64,000 bases of DNA. Origin: DATAEE01 sp036258175 (lineage in GTDB: Bacteria > Acidobacteriota > Vicinamibacteria > Vicinamibacterales > 2-12-FULL-66-21). The stretch covers positions 35,591-99,590 of the forward strand of contig DATAEE010000190.1 in the NCBI GenBank assembly GCA_036258175.1, in the 5' to 3' direction. The position numbers were made by a program, and so were the translations under genes. Positions 48,593 through 56,773 of the stretch are shown in pieces; positions within the stretch are counted from its first letter, which is position 1; each line of letters begins with the position of its first letter. The notes beneath the pieces were generated by a model. It was not told the origin of the DNA, did no database searches, and was given only the letters and a program-made list of their open reading frames with translations.

Positions 48593-51019
48593 GTGAGCAC
48601 GCTGTGGTTCGATTTGCGGTACGCCGTCCGAAGCCTGATGAAGGCGCGCGGGTTCTCCTTTGCCGCGATCGCCGCGCTGGCGCTTGGCATTGGCCCGACG
48701 ACGGCGATCTTCAGCATCGTGTACGCGACGCTGCTCGCGCCGCTGCCGTTCCCGGATCCGGACCAGCTCGTGATGGTCTGGTCGAAGAACCCGTCTGGCG
48801 GCCGCAACGCCGTCTCGTCGGGAGACTATCTCGCGTGGAAGGAAGCGGCGACCTCGTTCCAGTACTTGGAGCCGTTTTCGCCTCGCGCCTTCAATCTGGC
48901 GGACCGCGACGAGCCACTGCGCGCACGCGCGCGCCGGGTCACGCCGGATGGCCACAGCATGCTGGGTGAGACGGTCGCGCTCGGCCGCGATTTTCTGCCT
49001 GAGGACGGTCAGCCTGGCAAGAACCACGTGGTGCTGCTGACGAACCGGCTCTGGCGTCAGCGTTACGGTGCTGACCCCGCTATCGTGGGACGCGATATCC
49101 GCCTCGACGGTCAGCCTTACGCGGTCGTCGGGGTCTTGCCGGCTGGCCCATCAGATCGTTTGCCTGCCGATCTCTGGATGCCGCTGACGTTCCCGGCCGT
49201 CGAGGTCAATCACACCGCTCGCACGCTGCTCATCATGGGACGCCTCAAGCCGGGCATCAGCATCGAGCAGGCGCAACATCAGATGACCAGCATTGCCGGC
49301 GAGCTCGCCGAGCGCGTGCCGGACTCCAACAAAGGTTGGGGCGTCTCGGTCGAACCGCTGCGGAACAACTTCATGAGCGCCGGCACGCGCGTGACGCTGT
49401 GGCTGCTGCTGGCGGGCGTCGGGTTTGTGGTGGCGATCGCCTGCGTAAACGTCGCGAACCTGCTCCTCGCGCGCGGCACCGTGCAGGAGCGGGAGATGGC
49501 GATTCGTGTATCGCTCGGCGCCAGCCGCGCGCGGATCGTCCGTCAGGTGATCACCATGAGCCTGGTCATCGCGGCCGCAGGTGGAGTACTCGGTATCCTG
49601 TCGGGTGCGTGGATGCTCGATGGGCTGCTCGCGATGTTCCCCCGCGGGACGTTGCCGGCAGAGGCCGAGCCCCGATTGAACGTGGCCGTCCTCGTCTTTG
49701 CGCTCGTCACGACAACCGTTTGCGGATTGCTGTTCGGACTGGCGCCGGCGTGGCAGGCGACACGGGTGGAGCTCAACGACATGCTGAGGCGCGGCGGGCG
49801 CTCGTCAACCGGCAGCCGCCGCCGGCTGCGCCAGGGTCTCGTTCTCGCCGAGCTCGCATTGGCCGTGACCTCGCTCGCGGGTGCGGGCCTGGCGATCCAC
49901 AGCTTCTGGAACCGCACGCAGGTCGATCTCGGCGTTCAGACGGAGAACACGCTGACCTTCTCCCTGCCGGTCACGGAGCAGCAGCTGAATACGAAGGAGC
50001 GCGTCGAGTCGTTCTACTGGCAACTGCTCGAGCGACTGGGTACCGTGCCCGGCGTCACGCAGGCGAGCGTCAGCACGGGCTTGCCGCTCCAGGGTGCGTC
50101 GTTCGCGATGCCTTTCCATCTCGTCGGGTCGCCGTCGTGCGCGACATCCTGCCCTGACACGCTCGTGCGGATGGCGACGCCCGGCTTTTTCCCGACCTTC
50201 GGCGCAACGATCGTGCGCGGCCGCGGCTTCACGGACAACGACGTGTCAGGCGGCGTCCGGGTCGCGCTGGTGAGCCAGCAGTTCGCGGATCAATACCTGC
50301 GTGACGTGGATCCGCTGCAGCAGCGGATCGAGATGAACGAACCGGCGCGCGGCAAACCGAAGCCTGTGCCGCTCACCGAATGGCAGATTGTTGGCGTCTT
50401 CCGCACCATCAATAACAGCCAGGACATCGGCGACGTGAGTCTGCCGGAAGTCATCCTGCCGTTCTGGCAGAGCCCCTGGCCTGACGCCGCCGTCGCGGTG
50501 CGCACAACGGGCAATCCTGAAGCCGTGCGCAAGGATGTGAGCACGGCGGTACGCTCGATCGATCCGGATCTGCCACTCGTGAACGTCCGGACGATGAGCG
50601 AGATCGTTCGCGACCGCTTCGGGCCGGACCGGCGCAACGTCGCGCTGCACAGCGGGCTCGCCGCGCTGGCACTCCTGCTCGCGATGCTCGGCGTTTACGG
50701 AGTCATGGCGTTCAGCGTTGCTCAACGCACGCCCGAAATCGGCCTGCGCATCGCGCTCGGTGCGGCGCAGACGACCGTGCGGCGTCAGATCCTCGGCGAA
50801 GGCCTGACGCTCGCCATCGGCGGCCTTGCGCTGGGCGCCATGGGCGCGTACGGACTCGGTCGCGCCATGCAGGCGACGCTATTCGGCGTCGGCACGATCA
50901 ACGTGCCCGTGATGCTCGGCGTCGGAGCGGTGCTCCTCGCCTCGGCGCTGCTCGCATGCTACGTGCCGGCGCGGCGCGCGAGCGCCGTGGATCCGATGAT
51001 CGCCCTGCGACAGGAGTAG
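48593..51019 (+). CDS. MacB-like ABC transporter permease of the ADOP type
   Basis: 808 residues from the GTG at 48593, four bases after AAGGAGGG; the frame upstream reads through repeat and noncoding sequence. Two FtsX-like membrane modules are fused. Each has four helices, a MacB periplasmic core, and RGTVQEREMAIRVSLGASRARIVRQ- or QRTPEIGLRIALGAAQTTVRRQ-like coupling regions. The N-terminus LWFDLRYAVRSLMKARGFSFAAIAALALGIG is characteristic of duplicated orphan permeases common in Acidobacteriota. No ATPase or adaptor gene is next to it, as usual for these. The exported substrate is unknown. Confidence 0.93.
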   Translation: MSTLWFDLRYAVRSLMKARGFSFAAIAALALGIGPTTAIFSIVYATLLAPLPFPDPDQLVMVWSKNPSGGRNAVSSGDYLAWKEAATSFQYLEPFSPRAFNLADRDEPLRARARRVTPDGHSMLGETVALGRDFLPEDGQPGKNHVVLLTNRLWRQRYGADPAIVGRDIRLDGQPYAVVGVLPAGPSDRLPADLWMPLTFPAVEVNHTARTLLIMGRLKPGISIEQAQHQMTSIAGELAERVPDSNKGWGVSVEPLRNNFMSAGTRVTLWLLLAGVGFVVAIACVNVANLLLARGTVQEREMAIRVSLGASRARIVRQVITMSLVIAAAGGVLGILSGAWMLDGLLAMFPRGTLPAEAEPRLNVAVLVFALVTTTVCGLLFGLAPAWQATRVELNDMLRRGGRSSTGSRRRLRQGLVLAELALAVTSLAGAGLAIHSFWNRTQVDLGVQTENTLTFSLPVTEQQLNTKERVESFYWQLLERLGTVPGVTQASVSTGLPLQGASFAMPFHLVGSPSCATSCPDTLVRMATPGFFPTFGATIVRGRGFTDNDVSGGVRVALVSQQFADQYLRDVDPLQQRIEMNEPARGKPKPVPLTEWQIVGVFRTINNSQDIGDVSLPEVILPFWQSPWPDAAVAVRTTGNPEAVRKDVSTAVRSIDPDLPLVNVRTMSEIVRDRFGPDRRNVALHSGLAALALLLAMLGVYGVMAFSVAQRTPEIGLRIALGAAQTTVRRQILGEGLTLAIGGLALGAMGAYGLGRAMQATLFGVGTINVPVMLGVGAVLLASALLACYVPARRASAVDPMIALRQE

Positions 51020-51025
51020 CGAGAT

Positions 51026-51865
51026 TCAGCCGCGCGGTGAGAAACCGGGCGTGCGACCGTCCAGGAGCGTGGGCAGCTCGGCGGCGTCGAACTGCAGACC
51101 CACATAGAAGGGGCCAAATTCTGCGTACTCAGCACTCGCGCGGTCGAACCGCATCTCGTAGATCAGCTTCTTGAAGACGAGCGGATCGTCTGCGAACAGA
51201 TCCACGCCCCACTCCCAGTCGTCGAAGCCGATCGAGCCGGAAATAATCTGCGTGACCTTGCCCGAGTAGTGGCGGCCGATGATGCCGTGTTCGCGCATCA
51301 TCTCCGCGCGCTCCTGAAACGGGACCCGGTACCAGTTCTTCTCTTCGCCGCGCCGCTTGTTCATCGGATAGAAACAGACGTGGCGCCGCTGCGGAATTTC
51401 GGTGAAGAGCCGGCTGGCCACACGGTCCCGCTGCGTCTTCATCTCGCCGTCATAAGCCTGCTCGTACTCGTCCGAGCCTGGCGTGAGACCGCGCGCGCCG
51501 AGATCGCGGTGAATCTTCGCCGTCATCTCGTACATGCCCAGCTCGACGACCGACACGTACGACGTGGTCGGTTCGAGATAGTCGTTCAGCTCCGACCGCG
51601 CCAGCGCGAGCTGCGCGCAGGACAGCTCCTCGAAACTGCGACGGAAGTGAACGAACATCAGGTCGCCCTTGTGGCCGAGGAGCTGGACGAGCGCGCTGCC
51701 ACCCTCTTCCCACTGCCCCGACGCAGCCACGTGCGTCGCCGCATCTTTGGCCAGCGCATGGCGGTCATCGGGCTCGAGCTCTCGCAGCGCGGCCCAGTTC
51801 AGCCGGAACATCTGATGCAGGATGCTCCAGCCTTCTAATGTTTCGGGCACGTCTGGATTATGCAT
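51026..51865 (-). CDS. hemQ: HemQ-like coproheme decarboxylase (chlorite dismutase family)
   Basis: 279 residues. The family pattern is present: GHKGDLMFVHFRRSFEEL, TTSYVSVVELGMYEMTAKIH, HVCFYPMNKRRGEEKNWYRVPFQERAEMMREHGIIGRHY, then VTQIISGSIGFDDWEWGVDLFADDP. The ferric-haem His is probably in the REHGIIGRHYSGKV region (HGxxGRxY). The distal Arg of true chlorite dismutases is not apparent, so coproheme decarboxylation in haem synthesis is the better call. The stop is six bases from the permease stop; the 5' end is next to a heptad repeat array. Confidence 0.92.
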   Translation of the reverse strand: MHNPDVPETLEGWSILHQMFRLNWAALRELEPDDRHALAKDAATHVAASGQWEEGGSALVQLLGHKGDLMFVHFRRSFEELSCAQLALARSELNDYLEPTTSYVSVVELGMYEMTAKIHRDLGARGLTPGSDEYEQAYDGEMKTQRDRVASRLFTEIPQRRHVCFYPMNKRRGEEKNWYRVPFQERAEMMREHGIIGRHYSGKVTQIISGSIGFDDWEWGVDLFADDPLVFKKLIYEMRFDRASAEYAEFGPFYVGLQFDAAELPTLLDGRTPGFSPRG

Positions 51866-51872
51866 ATCTACA

Positions 51873-52020
51873 GCATTGTCGATTGGGGATTGGAGATTGA
51901 CGATTGGGGTTTATTGGTGATTGACGATCGGCGACCACCAATCCTCAATCGACAACAATCCTCAATCACCAATCCACAACCGACAATAAATCTCCAGTCT
52001 CCAATCCACAATCCCCAATG
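51873..52020 (+). repeat. Heptad tandem repeat GATTGGG/GATTGGA/GATTGAC with inverted copies
   Basis: From 51880 the units GATTGGG-GATTGGA-GATTGAC-GATTGGG run in order; after about 51937 the complementary forms (CCAATCC, TCAATC, CCAATG) dominate. The outer ends CATTGTCGATTGGGGATTGG and CCAATCC..CCCCAATG can pair, so the whole 148 bases may form one long imperfect hairpin. It separates the hemQ start from the M20 gene stop. Confidence 0.88.
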
Positions 52021-52022
52021 TA

Positions 52023-53453
52023 TCAACGGATGCTCTTCGGCGCCTTCTGCCCGTCCGGTATCAAGGTGACGTACTTCAGCGGATCGCGAATCGTCTTGAG
52101 GTCAGCCTTTGCCCGCGCGATGAGGTCCGGCGAGCCGTAGAGATCGACCGCCGCGCCGGCGAGCGCTTTGGCGGCCACCATCATGCCCTTCTCACCGATC
52201 GTCGTGCCGGTGCACGCGACGATCTGCCAGCTGTGGCCCGGCGCGCCGAAGGTGTGCGTCGCCGCCGTGAGCTGACCGACTGGCACGAACCAGGAGACGT
52301 CGCCGACGTCGGTCGAGGCGACGCCCTGTTCGGGCTGCGCGCCGAGCGGTTCGATCGTTTCCGACAGCGCGCGATCGAGCGGGCGACCGAGCGGTGCCTG
52401 CGTCTTGCGCGCGAACGCCTTCTCCTCTTCAGTGAACGTTGGCGCGCCGACCTGCTCGAGGTTGCGCTGGATGATTTCCGACAACGTCCGGTTCGGCAGC
52501 ACCTCGTGCATGTCAGCGTCCACCTGGACCGCGCTGAGCTTCGTGCGGGTCATCTTCGCGGCGCCGTCGGCGATCTCCTTCACCCACTCGTAGTATTCCT
52601 CGACGTCGGAGTGCTTGTCGGCGCGAATGTAGTACCAGACCTCCGCCTCCGGCGGCACGACGTTTGGCTGGCCGCCGCCGTTGGTGATCACGTAGTGGAT
52701 GCGCGCGTCCTGTTTGATGTGCTCGCGCATGAAGTTGACGCCGCTGCTCATCAGCTCGACGGCGTCCAGCGCGCTGCGTCCCTGATGTGGTGACGCGGAG
52801 GCGTGCGCCGCGAGGCCCGTGAACCGGAACTTCACCGAGACGTTCGCCTTCGAGTACGAGTAGGCGGAGGAGGTGCGATCGGCCGCGTGCCACGCGAGGA
52901 TGACGTCTGCATCCTTGAACAACCCGTCGCGGAGCATGTAGGTCTTGCCAATACCGGTTTCTTCCGCCGGGGTTCCGTACAGGCGGATCGTCCCCTTTGC
53001 GCTCCCCGACTCCATCGTTTTCTTGACGGCGATTGCGGCGGCGGTGCTGGCGGTCCCGAACACGCTGTGGCCGCAGCCGTGGCCCGCCGTCGCGCCGGCA
53101 CGCTCCTTCCGCTCCGGCACTGCGTCCTGTGAGAGCCCCGGCAGCGCGTCGTACTCGGCCAGAATGCCGATGATCGGGCGGCCCATTCCGTAGCTCGCGA
53201 CGAAGGCGGTCGGCATGCCGGACACGCCCGCCTCGATCGTGAAGCCGTTCGCGCGGAGCAGATCCATCAGCTCCTTCGCTGACTGGCTTTCTTCGAGTCC
53301 GGTCTCGGCGTGCGTCCAGATCGCGCGGTTGACGCGCTTCAGGGTCTCCGCGTTTCCGTCGATCCAGGCGAGCGCCGTGCCTTTCCCGTCAGCGGCCCGT
53401 CCGCTCGAGGAGGCCAGGAGTATTAGGAGGCCAAGGGGCGCCGCGTTTCGCAT
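52023..53453 (-). CDS. Exported M20-family amidohydrolase (AbgB-like)
   Basis: 476 residues with a signal peptide of about 20 residues. Metal ligands of M20/M40 peptidases appear: AEYDALPG, HGCGHSVFG, GTPAEETGIGK and a late ATHTFGAPGHSWQ. The insert domain has GLAAHASASPHQGRSALDAVELM. The overall similarity is to the p-aminobenzoyl-glutamate hydrolase subunit B group, which cleaves an amide bond. Its minus-strand -10 TAAAAT overlaps the rlpA stop. Confidence 0.93.
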   Translation of the reverse strand: MRNAAPLGLLILLASSSGRAADGKGTALAWIDGNAETLKRVNRAIWTHAETGLEESQSAKELMDLLRANGFTIEAGVSGMPTAFVASYGMGRPIIGILAEYDALPGLSQDAVPERKERAGATAGHGCGHSVFGTASTAAAIAVKKTMESGSAKGTIRLYGTPAEETGIGKTYMLRDGLFKDADVILAWHAADRTSSAYSYSKANVSVKFRFTGLAAHASASPHQGRSALDAVELMSSGVNFMREHIKQDARIHYVITNGGGQPNVVPPEAEVWYYIRADKHSDVEEYYEWVKEIADGAAKMTRTKLSAVQVDADMHEVLPNRTLSEIIQRNLEQVGAPTFTEEEKAFARKTQAPLGRPLDRALSETIEPLGAQPEQGVASTDVGDVSWFVPVGQLTAATHTFGAPGHSWQIVACTGTTIGEKGMMVAAKALAGAAVDLYGSPDLIARAKADLKTIRDPLKYVTLIPDGQKAPKSIR

Positions 53454-53459
53454 GGCGCC

Positions 53460-53465
53460 ATTTTA
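53460..53465 (-). promoter_or_regulatory. TAAAAT -10 of the M20 amidohydrolase gene
   Basis: On the minus strand TAAAAT lies six bases before the ATG at 53453 and shares its first three bases with the rlpA stop codon. Leaderless mRNA is predicted. Confidence 0.45.
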
Positions 53466-53918
53466 GCCACGGATTCGCGGATCGCGTGGATTTTGCGAAT
53501 GGCGCGTCTTCGCCAGTATGTCGATCCGGACGCGCGTCGTGCCATCGCGTACAAACGCGAGTGCCTTCGCTGCGCCCTTCGACACGTCGAGGATCCGGCC
53601 CTTGATGTACGGCCCGCGGTCATTGATTCGCAGGGTGACTGAGCGGCCGTTCGCGAGATTCGTCACGCGCGCGACGGTGCCGAGCGGCAGCGTCCGGTGC
53701 GCCGCGACGAGCTCGTACATGTCGAAAATCTCGCCGCTCGCGGTCCGCCGGCCGTGGAAGCCCGGACCGTAATAGCTCGCCCGTCCCACGATGGTTTTGA
53801 CGACGGGGTCGCCGCCCGCCGCCGCGACGGCGACGAGCGGCAGCGAGCCGCGAATCGGCATGAACACGACGCCGCAGAACGCCGCCGCGATGAGGGTTCT
53901 CTTCAGCATGCGCGACAT
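53463..53918 (-). CDS. rlpA: RlpA-like septal-ring lytic transglycosylase family protein
   Basis: 151 residues from the ATG at 53918, which has AAGGGA in front; a longer frame begins at 54044 but reads through a probable promoter region. After a signal peptide (about 1-35), the double-psi beta-barrel carries VGRASYYGPGFHGRRTASGEIFDMYELVAAHRTLPLGTVARVTNLANGRSVTLRINDRGPY, the RlpA hallmark. No SPOR domain follows. It is expected to cleave denuded glycan strands or bind peptidoglycan in the periplasm. The last residues come from the dispersed repeat. Confidence 0.93.
   Translation of the reverse strand: MSRMLKRTLIAAAFCGVVFMPIRGSLPLVAVAAAGGDPVVKTIVGRASYYGPGFHGRRTASGEIFDMYELVAAHRTLPLGTVARVTNLANGRSVTLRINDRGPYIKGRILDVSKGAAKALAFVRDGTTRVRIDILAKTRHSQNPRDPRIRG
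53466..53499 (+). repeat. Dispersed repeat unit within the 3' end of rlpA
   Basis: CCACGGATTCGCGGATCGCGTGGATTTTGCG belongs to the CCACGGAT family. On the minus strand it supplies the last ten or so codons of rlpA. Confidence 0.65.
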
Positions 53919-54017
53919 TCCCTTGTCGCAGATCCGGCGGCCGAAATCGAGCTGAGGCGCCAAGCTCATCGTTGAACGGGCCCAAGCCGGACAGGCTATG
54001 GGCGCGGTCCAAAGTGA

Positions 54018-54023
54018 TATAAA
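54018..54023 (+). promoter_or_regulatory. Possible -10 TATAAA for the methyltransferase gene
   Basis: TATAAA lies 63 bases before the ATG at 54087; a hairpin (54029-54065) sits in the resulting leader. No good -35. Confidence 0.3.
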
Positions 54024-54028
54024 AAGGA

Positions 54029-54065
54029 TGCCCGCCTCCGCCAAGGCTTCGGCGTGGCAGGCGCA
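54029..54065 (+). repeat. Palindromic REP-like element (CGCCTCCGCC..GGCG..GGCAGGCG)
   Basis: CGCCTCCGCC pairs imperfectly with GGCGTGGCAGGCG over an AAGGCTTC loop. A similar palindrome lies at 54672-54712 beyond the same gene. Confidence 0.6.
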
Positions 54066-54086
54066 CTATTTCGAAGGAGTTCTTAA

Positions 54087-54632
54087 ATGAGATTGAATCG
54101 TGTGGCCCTGATAGTCGCTCTCCTGGCGGTCGTCGCGGCGCCAGCGTGGGCTCAGCAGACCGGTACGCTGCGGCAACCGGATGTCATCTACGTACCGACG
54201 CCGCAGGAAGTCGTGGACGCGATGCTCAAGCTCGCGAACGTCTCCGCGAAGGACGTCGTCTACGACCTCGGCTGTGGGGACGGGCGCATCCCGATAACCG
54301 CGGCCAAGAGCTTCGGCGCGCGGGGCGTCGGCATTGACATCGACCCGCAGCGGATCAAGGAAGCCACCGAGAACCTGAAGACCGCAGGTGTCGGCGACAA
54401 GGTCAAGTTCATGAACGCCGACCTCTTCGAGACCAATATCAGTGAAGCCACTGTCGTCACGCTGTACCTACTGCCGTCGCTCAACATCAAGCTGATGCCG
54501 AAACTCCAGAAGGAGCTCCGCGCCGGAACGCGGATCGTCTCGCACAGCTTCGATATGGGCGCTGAGTGGCCGCCCGAGAAGACGGAAGAAATCAACGGCC
54601 GCAGGATCTACTACTGGACTATTAAGAAGTAG
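54087..54632 (+). CDS. Class I SAM-dependent methyltransferase with signal peptide
   Basis: 181 residues. A clear signal peptide (about 1-22, MRLNRVALIVALLAVVAAPAWAQ) precedes a small class I methyltransferase. Motif I is YDLGCGDGRIPI near 59-70, the acidic SAM ribose-binding residue is in GVGIDIDPQRI near 80-90, and FMNADLFE and TVVTLYLLPSLN follow. Export would place it outside the SAM pool of the cytoplasm, which is puzzling. AAGGAG at 54074-54079 is the ribosome site. The substrate is unknown. Confidence 0.88.
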   Translation: MRLNRVALIVALLAVVAAPAWAQQTGTLRQPDVIYVPTPQEVVDAMLKLANVSAKDVVYDLGCGDGRIPITAAKSFGARGVGIDIDPQRIKEATENLKTAGVGDKVKFMNADLFETNISEATVVTLYLLPSLNIKLMPKLQKELRAGTRIVSHSFDMGAEWPPEKTEEINGRRIYYWTIKK

Positions 54633-54633
54633 C

Positions 54634-54651
54634 GCAGCCCTTCAGGGCTGC
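54634..54651 (+). terminator. Hairpin after the methyltransferase stop
   Basis: GCAGCCC pairs perfectly with GGGCTGC over a TTCA loop directly after the stop. No U-run follows, so it may act only in mRNA stability. Confidence 0.45.
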
Positions 54652-54659
54652 TTCGGCAG

Positions 54660-54723
54660 CGTAGGGGCCGTTCCCGCCTTCGCGCTTTCGCGCTACGGCG
54701 AGGCAGGCGCGAACCGCCCCTAC
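54660..54723 (+). repeat. Long nested palindrome GTAGGGGCCGTTC..GAACCGCCCCTAC
   Basis: GTAGGGGCCGTTC and GAACCGCCCCTAC form an outer stem with one mismatch; inside, CCGCCTTCGCG..GGCGAGGCAGGCG is a second palindrome related to 54029-54065. It lies between convergent genes, and the stop codon of the minus-strand gene is in its right arm. It may act as a bidirectional terminator. Confidence 0.7.
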
Positions 54724-55556
54724 ACCCGAATCAGCGCCACCAGCTCTATCCCCGAACAATCAGAGCAGGTTCCGTCCGGACGGACGTACTGCGCGTGGCA
54801 GCGTGGGCAGAATGCCGTTGCGCCCGCCTCCCCCGCCTCAGGCGGCGCGGTGACGTCAGACCACAGGCCCGCCTGCTCGAGGAAGCGTCGCAAACCATCG
54901 TCGTTGTGGTCGGGCGCGAAGTAGCACCACCGCGCGAGCCGCACGCTCTCGGCGCGCGGACAGAGCGCCATCGCCGCGACGAGCGGATGCATCTCGGCGA
55001 GCAGCCGATACGAAAGATGATCGACCGCCCGGATCGCGCCGAGCGGTGACACGCCCATCAGCATCGCGTGCGAGCGGCGCTCGGCCTTGGCCTCCGGATA
55101 CAACCTGCGATGCGCACGCAAGTATGTGACGAGGATGAAACCAAGGATGCCCACGCCGATGAGAAGGAGCTCGCGCCACGTGCCGGCAAGCCCGCGGAAG
55201 AATACGATCGCGGGTGCGAGGCACCACACGAACATCCACATCGCGTTGCAGCCAATCCAAACGGGCCGGGCTGCGTCGAAGAAGAGATCGATCCGCTTCG
55301 CCGCCGCCTTTTGCGCGCTCTTCGACAGAATGTCGGCGTCGCCAGACGTGGAAGGATGGCAGGGAGCCGCGGTGGCGAGCGGAGGAAGGAGCGGCGCGAT
55401 TGATGCGCCCCCCTTCCCACCCAGCGTCAGCATGGGGCCAACCCGCGCGCGCCAGCGCCCGCGCCGTGACCCCGACATTACGATCGCGCCGTTCCCGACT
55501 CGATAGACGCACTCGCCGACGTAAACGACGAGTACGATCGCAAAGAACGTCAGCAC
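54720..55556 (-). CDS. Membrane protein with C-terminal zinc ribbon
   Basis: 278 residues. Hydrophobic segments are at about 1-16, 100-120 and 128-146. A cytoplasmic C-terminal part ends with CPRCHAQYVRPDGTCSDC, a four-cysteine zinc ribbon. The section between has a helical pattern (LSYRLLAEMHPLVAAMALCPRAE). It starts ten bases after the DUF2167-protein stop and is probably in the same operon, so it could be a membrane partner of that protein. Function unknown. Confidence 0.72.
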   Translation of the reverse strand: MLTFFAIVLVVYVGECVYRVGNGAIVMSGSRRGRWRARVGPMLTLGGKGGASIAPLLPPLATAAPCHPSTSGDADILSKSAQKAAAKRIDLFFDAARPVWIGCNAMWMFVWCLAPAIVFFRGLAGTWRELLLIGVGILGFILVTYLRAHRRLYPEAKAERRSHAMLMGVSPLGAIRAVDHLSYRLLAEMHPLVAAMALCPRAESVRLARWCYFAPDHNDDGLRRFLEQAGLWSDVTAPPEAGEAGATAFCPRCHAQYVRPDGTCSDCSGIELVALIRV

Positions 55557-55566
55557 GCTCCGTGCG

Positions 55567-56421
55567 TTATGTATTCGCCGGCTGCGGCTCGTCGCCGCTG
55601 CGGCCGCCGAACATCTTCTTGATCGCGCCGATGAGCGCGAGGACGCCCACGACGATCGCCTTCCACAGCTTGCCGAGGAGTCCGCTCTTCGCCAGCGCCG
55701 CGCCGGCGCCGCCGGCGACCAGCGCCGTCAGGCCGTAGGCCGCGACCTTGTCACCCTGAACGAACTCGGCGTAGCGGCTGCCGGGCTTGAACGAGAACCC
55801 GCCCAGGACCTTCTCGAACGCCGGCACCACCGCATCCACTTCCTCGGGCGACAGCACGAGGTCGACGTTCATCACGCCGTGGCGCCCGAGCAGGCGGATC
55901 GAGTAATTGACCACCTGGCCATCGTCTCCGGCGCCGGTGATCGCCCACGTCAGGTTGTTCGAGCGCGTGTCGTAAAACGGTGGCGTGTGCCATCCGACGA
56001 TGCTCATCGTGGCCCAGCCGCGCTTTTTGCGCTCTTCGTTCGCCGCTTCGGTCCCACGCTTGATGTTCGAAATCATGTCATCGGCGTCGAGCTTGTCCTT
56101 CTCGTCGTCTTTGACGTACCCGATCGGGTTGAACTCGAAGACCACGAACCAGCGCCCGGCTTCGACCGATTCCGGAAGCAGGATGCCGAGCTCGTCGCCG
56201 TTAGTCGGATTCTGCGTGAGCTCGAGGAAGGTACGCGTCCCGGACTTACCGGTGAAGCGGAATCCCTCCGGCACCTTAATCTGCGCGATATCACCAAGGC
56301 TTCCCGTCGCGGGGCCGGACTGCCACCGGATCTCGGACGACGGTTCCTGGCCGCGCACGTTGGCGGCCGCCAACAGGACCACCGCGGCTCCCACGACGCA
56401 CGCCACGATACTGCGCTGCAT
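55567..56421 (-). CDS. DUF2167-family membrane-anchored exported protein
   Basis: 284 residues from the ATG at 56421. Signal peptide about 1-25. The DUF2167 pattern includes GDIAQIKVPEGFRFT, ELGILLPE..WFVVFEFNPIGYVKDDEKDKLDADDMISNIKRGTEAANEERKKRGW, and VGWHTPPFYDTRSNNLTWAI. It ends with a region similar to other members (FKPGSRYAEFVQGDKVAAYGLTALVAGGAGAALAK) and a membrane helix with a basic end. The family is uncharacterised; members are found with membrane-stress genes. Function unknown. Confidence 0.85.
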   Translation of the reverse strand: MQRSIVACVVGAAVVLLAAANVRGQEPSSEIRWQSGPATGSLGDIAQIKVPEGFRFTGKSGTRTFLELTQNPTNGDELGILLPESVEAGRWFVVFEFNPIGYVKDDEKDKLDADDMISNIKRGTEAANEERKKRGWATMSIVGWHTPPFYDTRSNNLTWAITGAGDDGQVVNYSIRLLGRHGVMNVDLVLSPEEVDAVVPAFEKVLGGFSFKPGSRYAEFVQGDKVAAYGLTALVAGGAGAALAKSGLLGKLWKAIVVGVLALIGAIKKMFGGRSGDEPQPANT

Positions 56422-56542
56422 AGAAGGACCTCGCTCGCCCGCTGCGGGGCGGGCCGAGTTCGAAATGTGATTTGCGGGGGAGACATTCATGATGCGGGTC
56501 GCGGGCGGCGGCTGTCAAGGCACGAGCCAAAGTGCGCAACCG

Positions 56543-56733
56543 CCCACGGATCTGTCGCGTGACGTTCCGTTTTCAGCCACGGATCGAGCGGGATGTGATC
56601 CTATTCGGACCACGGATTAGGACAGACGTCGCCTTTTCACGACCACGGATGACGCGGATTCCACGGATACCACCACGACGCCCTTCTTCACGACCACGGA
56701 TGACGCGGATCGCAGCGATTGGATTCTTCACCC
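56543..56733 (+). repeat. Upstream CCACGGAT repeat array of the GxxExxY unit
   Basis: At least five units of CCACGGAT occur. Two 24-base copies of TTCACGACCACGGATGACGC plus GGAT are identical (56636-56659 and 56687-56710). All are in plus orientation, upstream of the GxxExxY gene. Confidence 0.9.
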
Positions 56734-56773
56734 GTGGTTGTCCACGGCTGCAGGTTTCCTCTCTCCAGTAGCG

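Noticed and set aside
51026..51865. True chlorite dismutase
   Set aside because: No perchlorate-reduction genes are present and the catalytic distal Arg is not evident; HemQ is the more likely function.
51873..52020. CRISPR array
   Set aside because: The units are 7-base tandem repeats without unique spacers, and the second half is complementary to the first; no cas genes are nearby.
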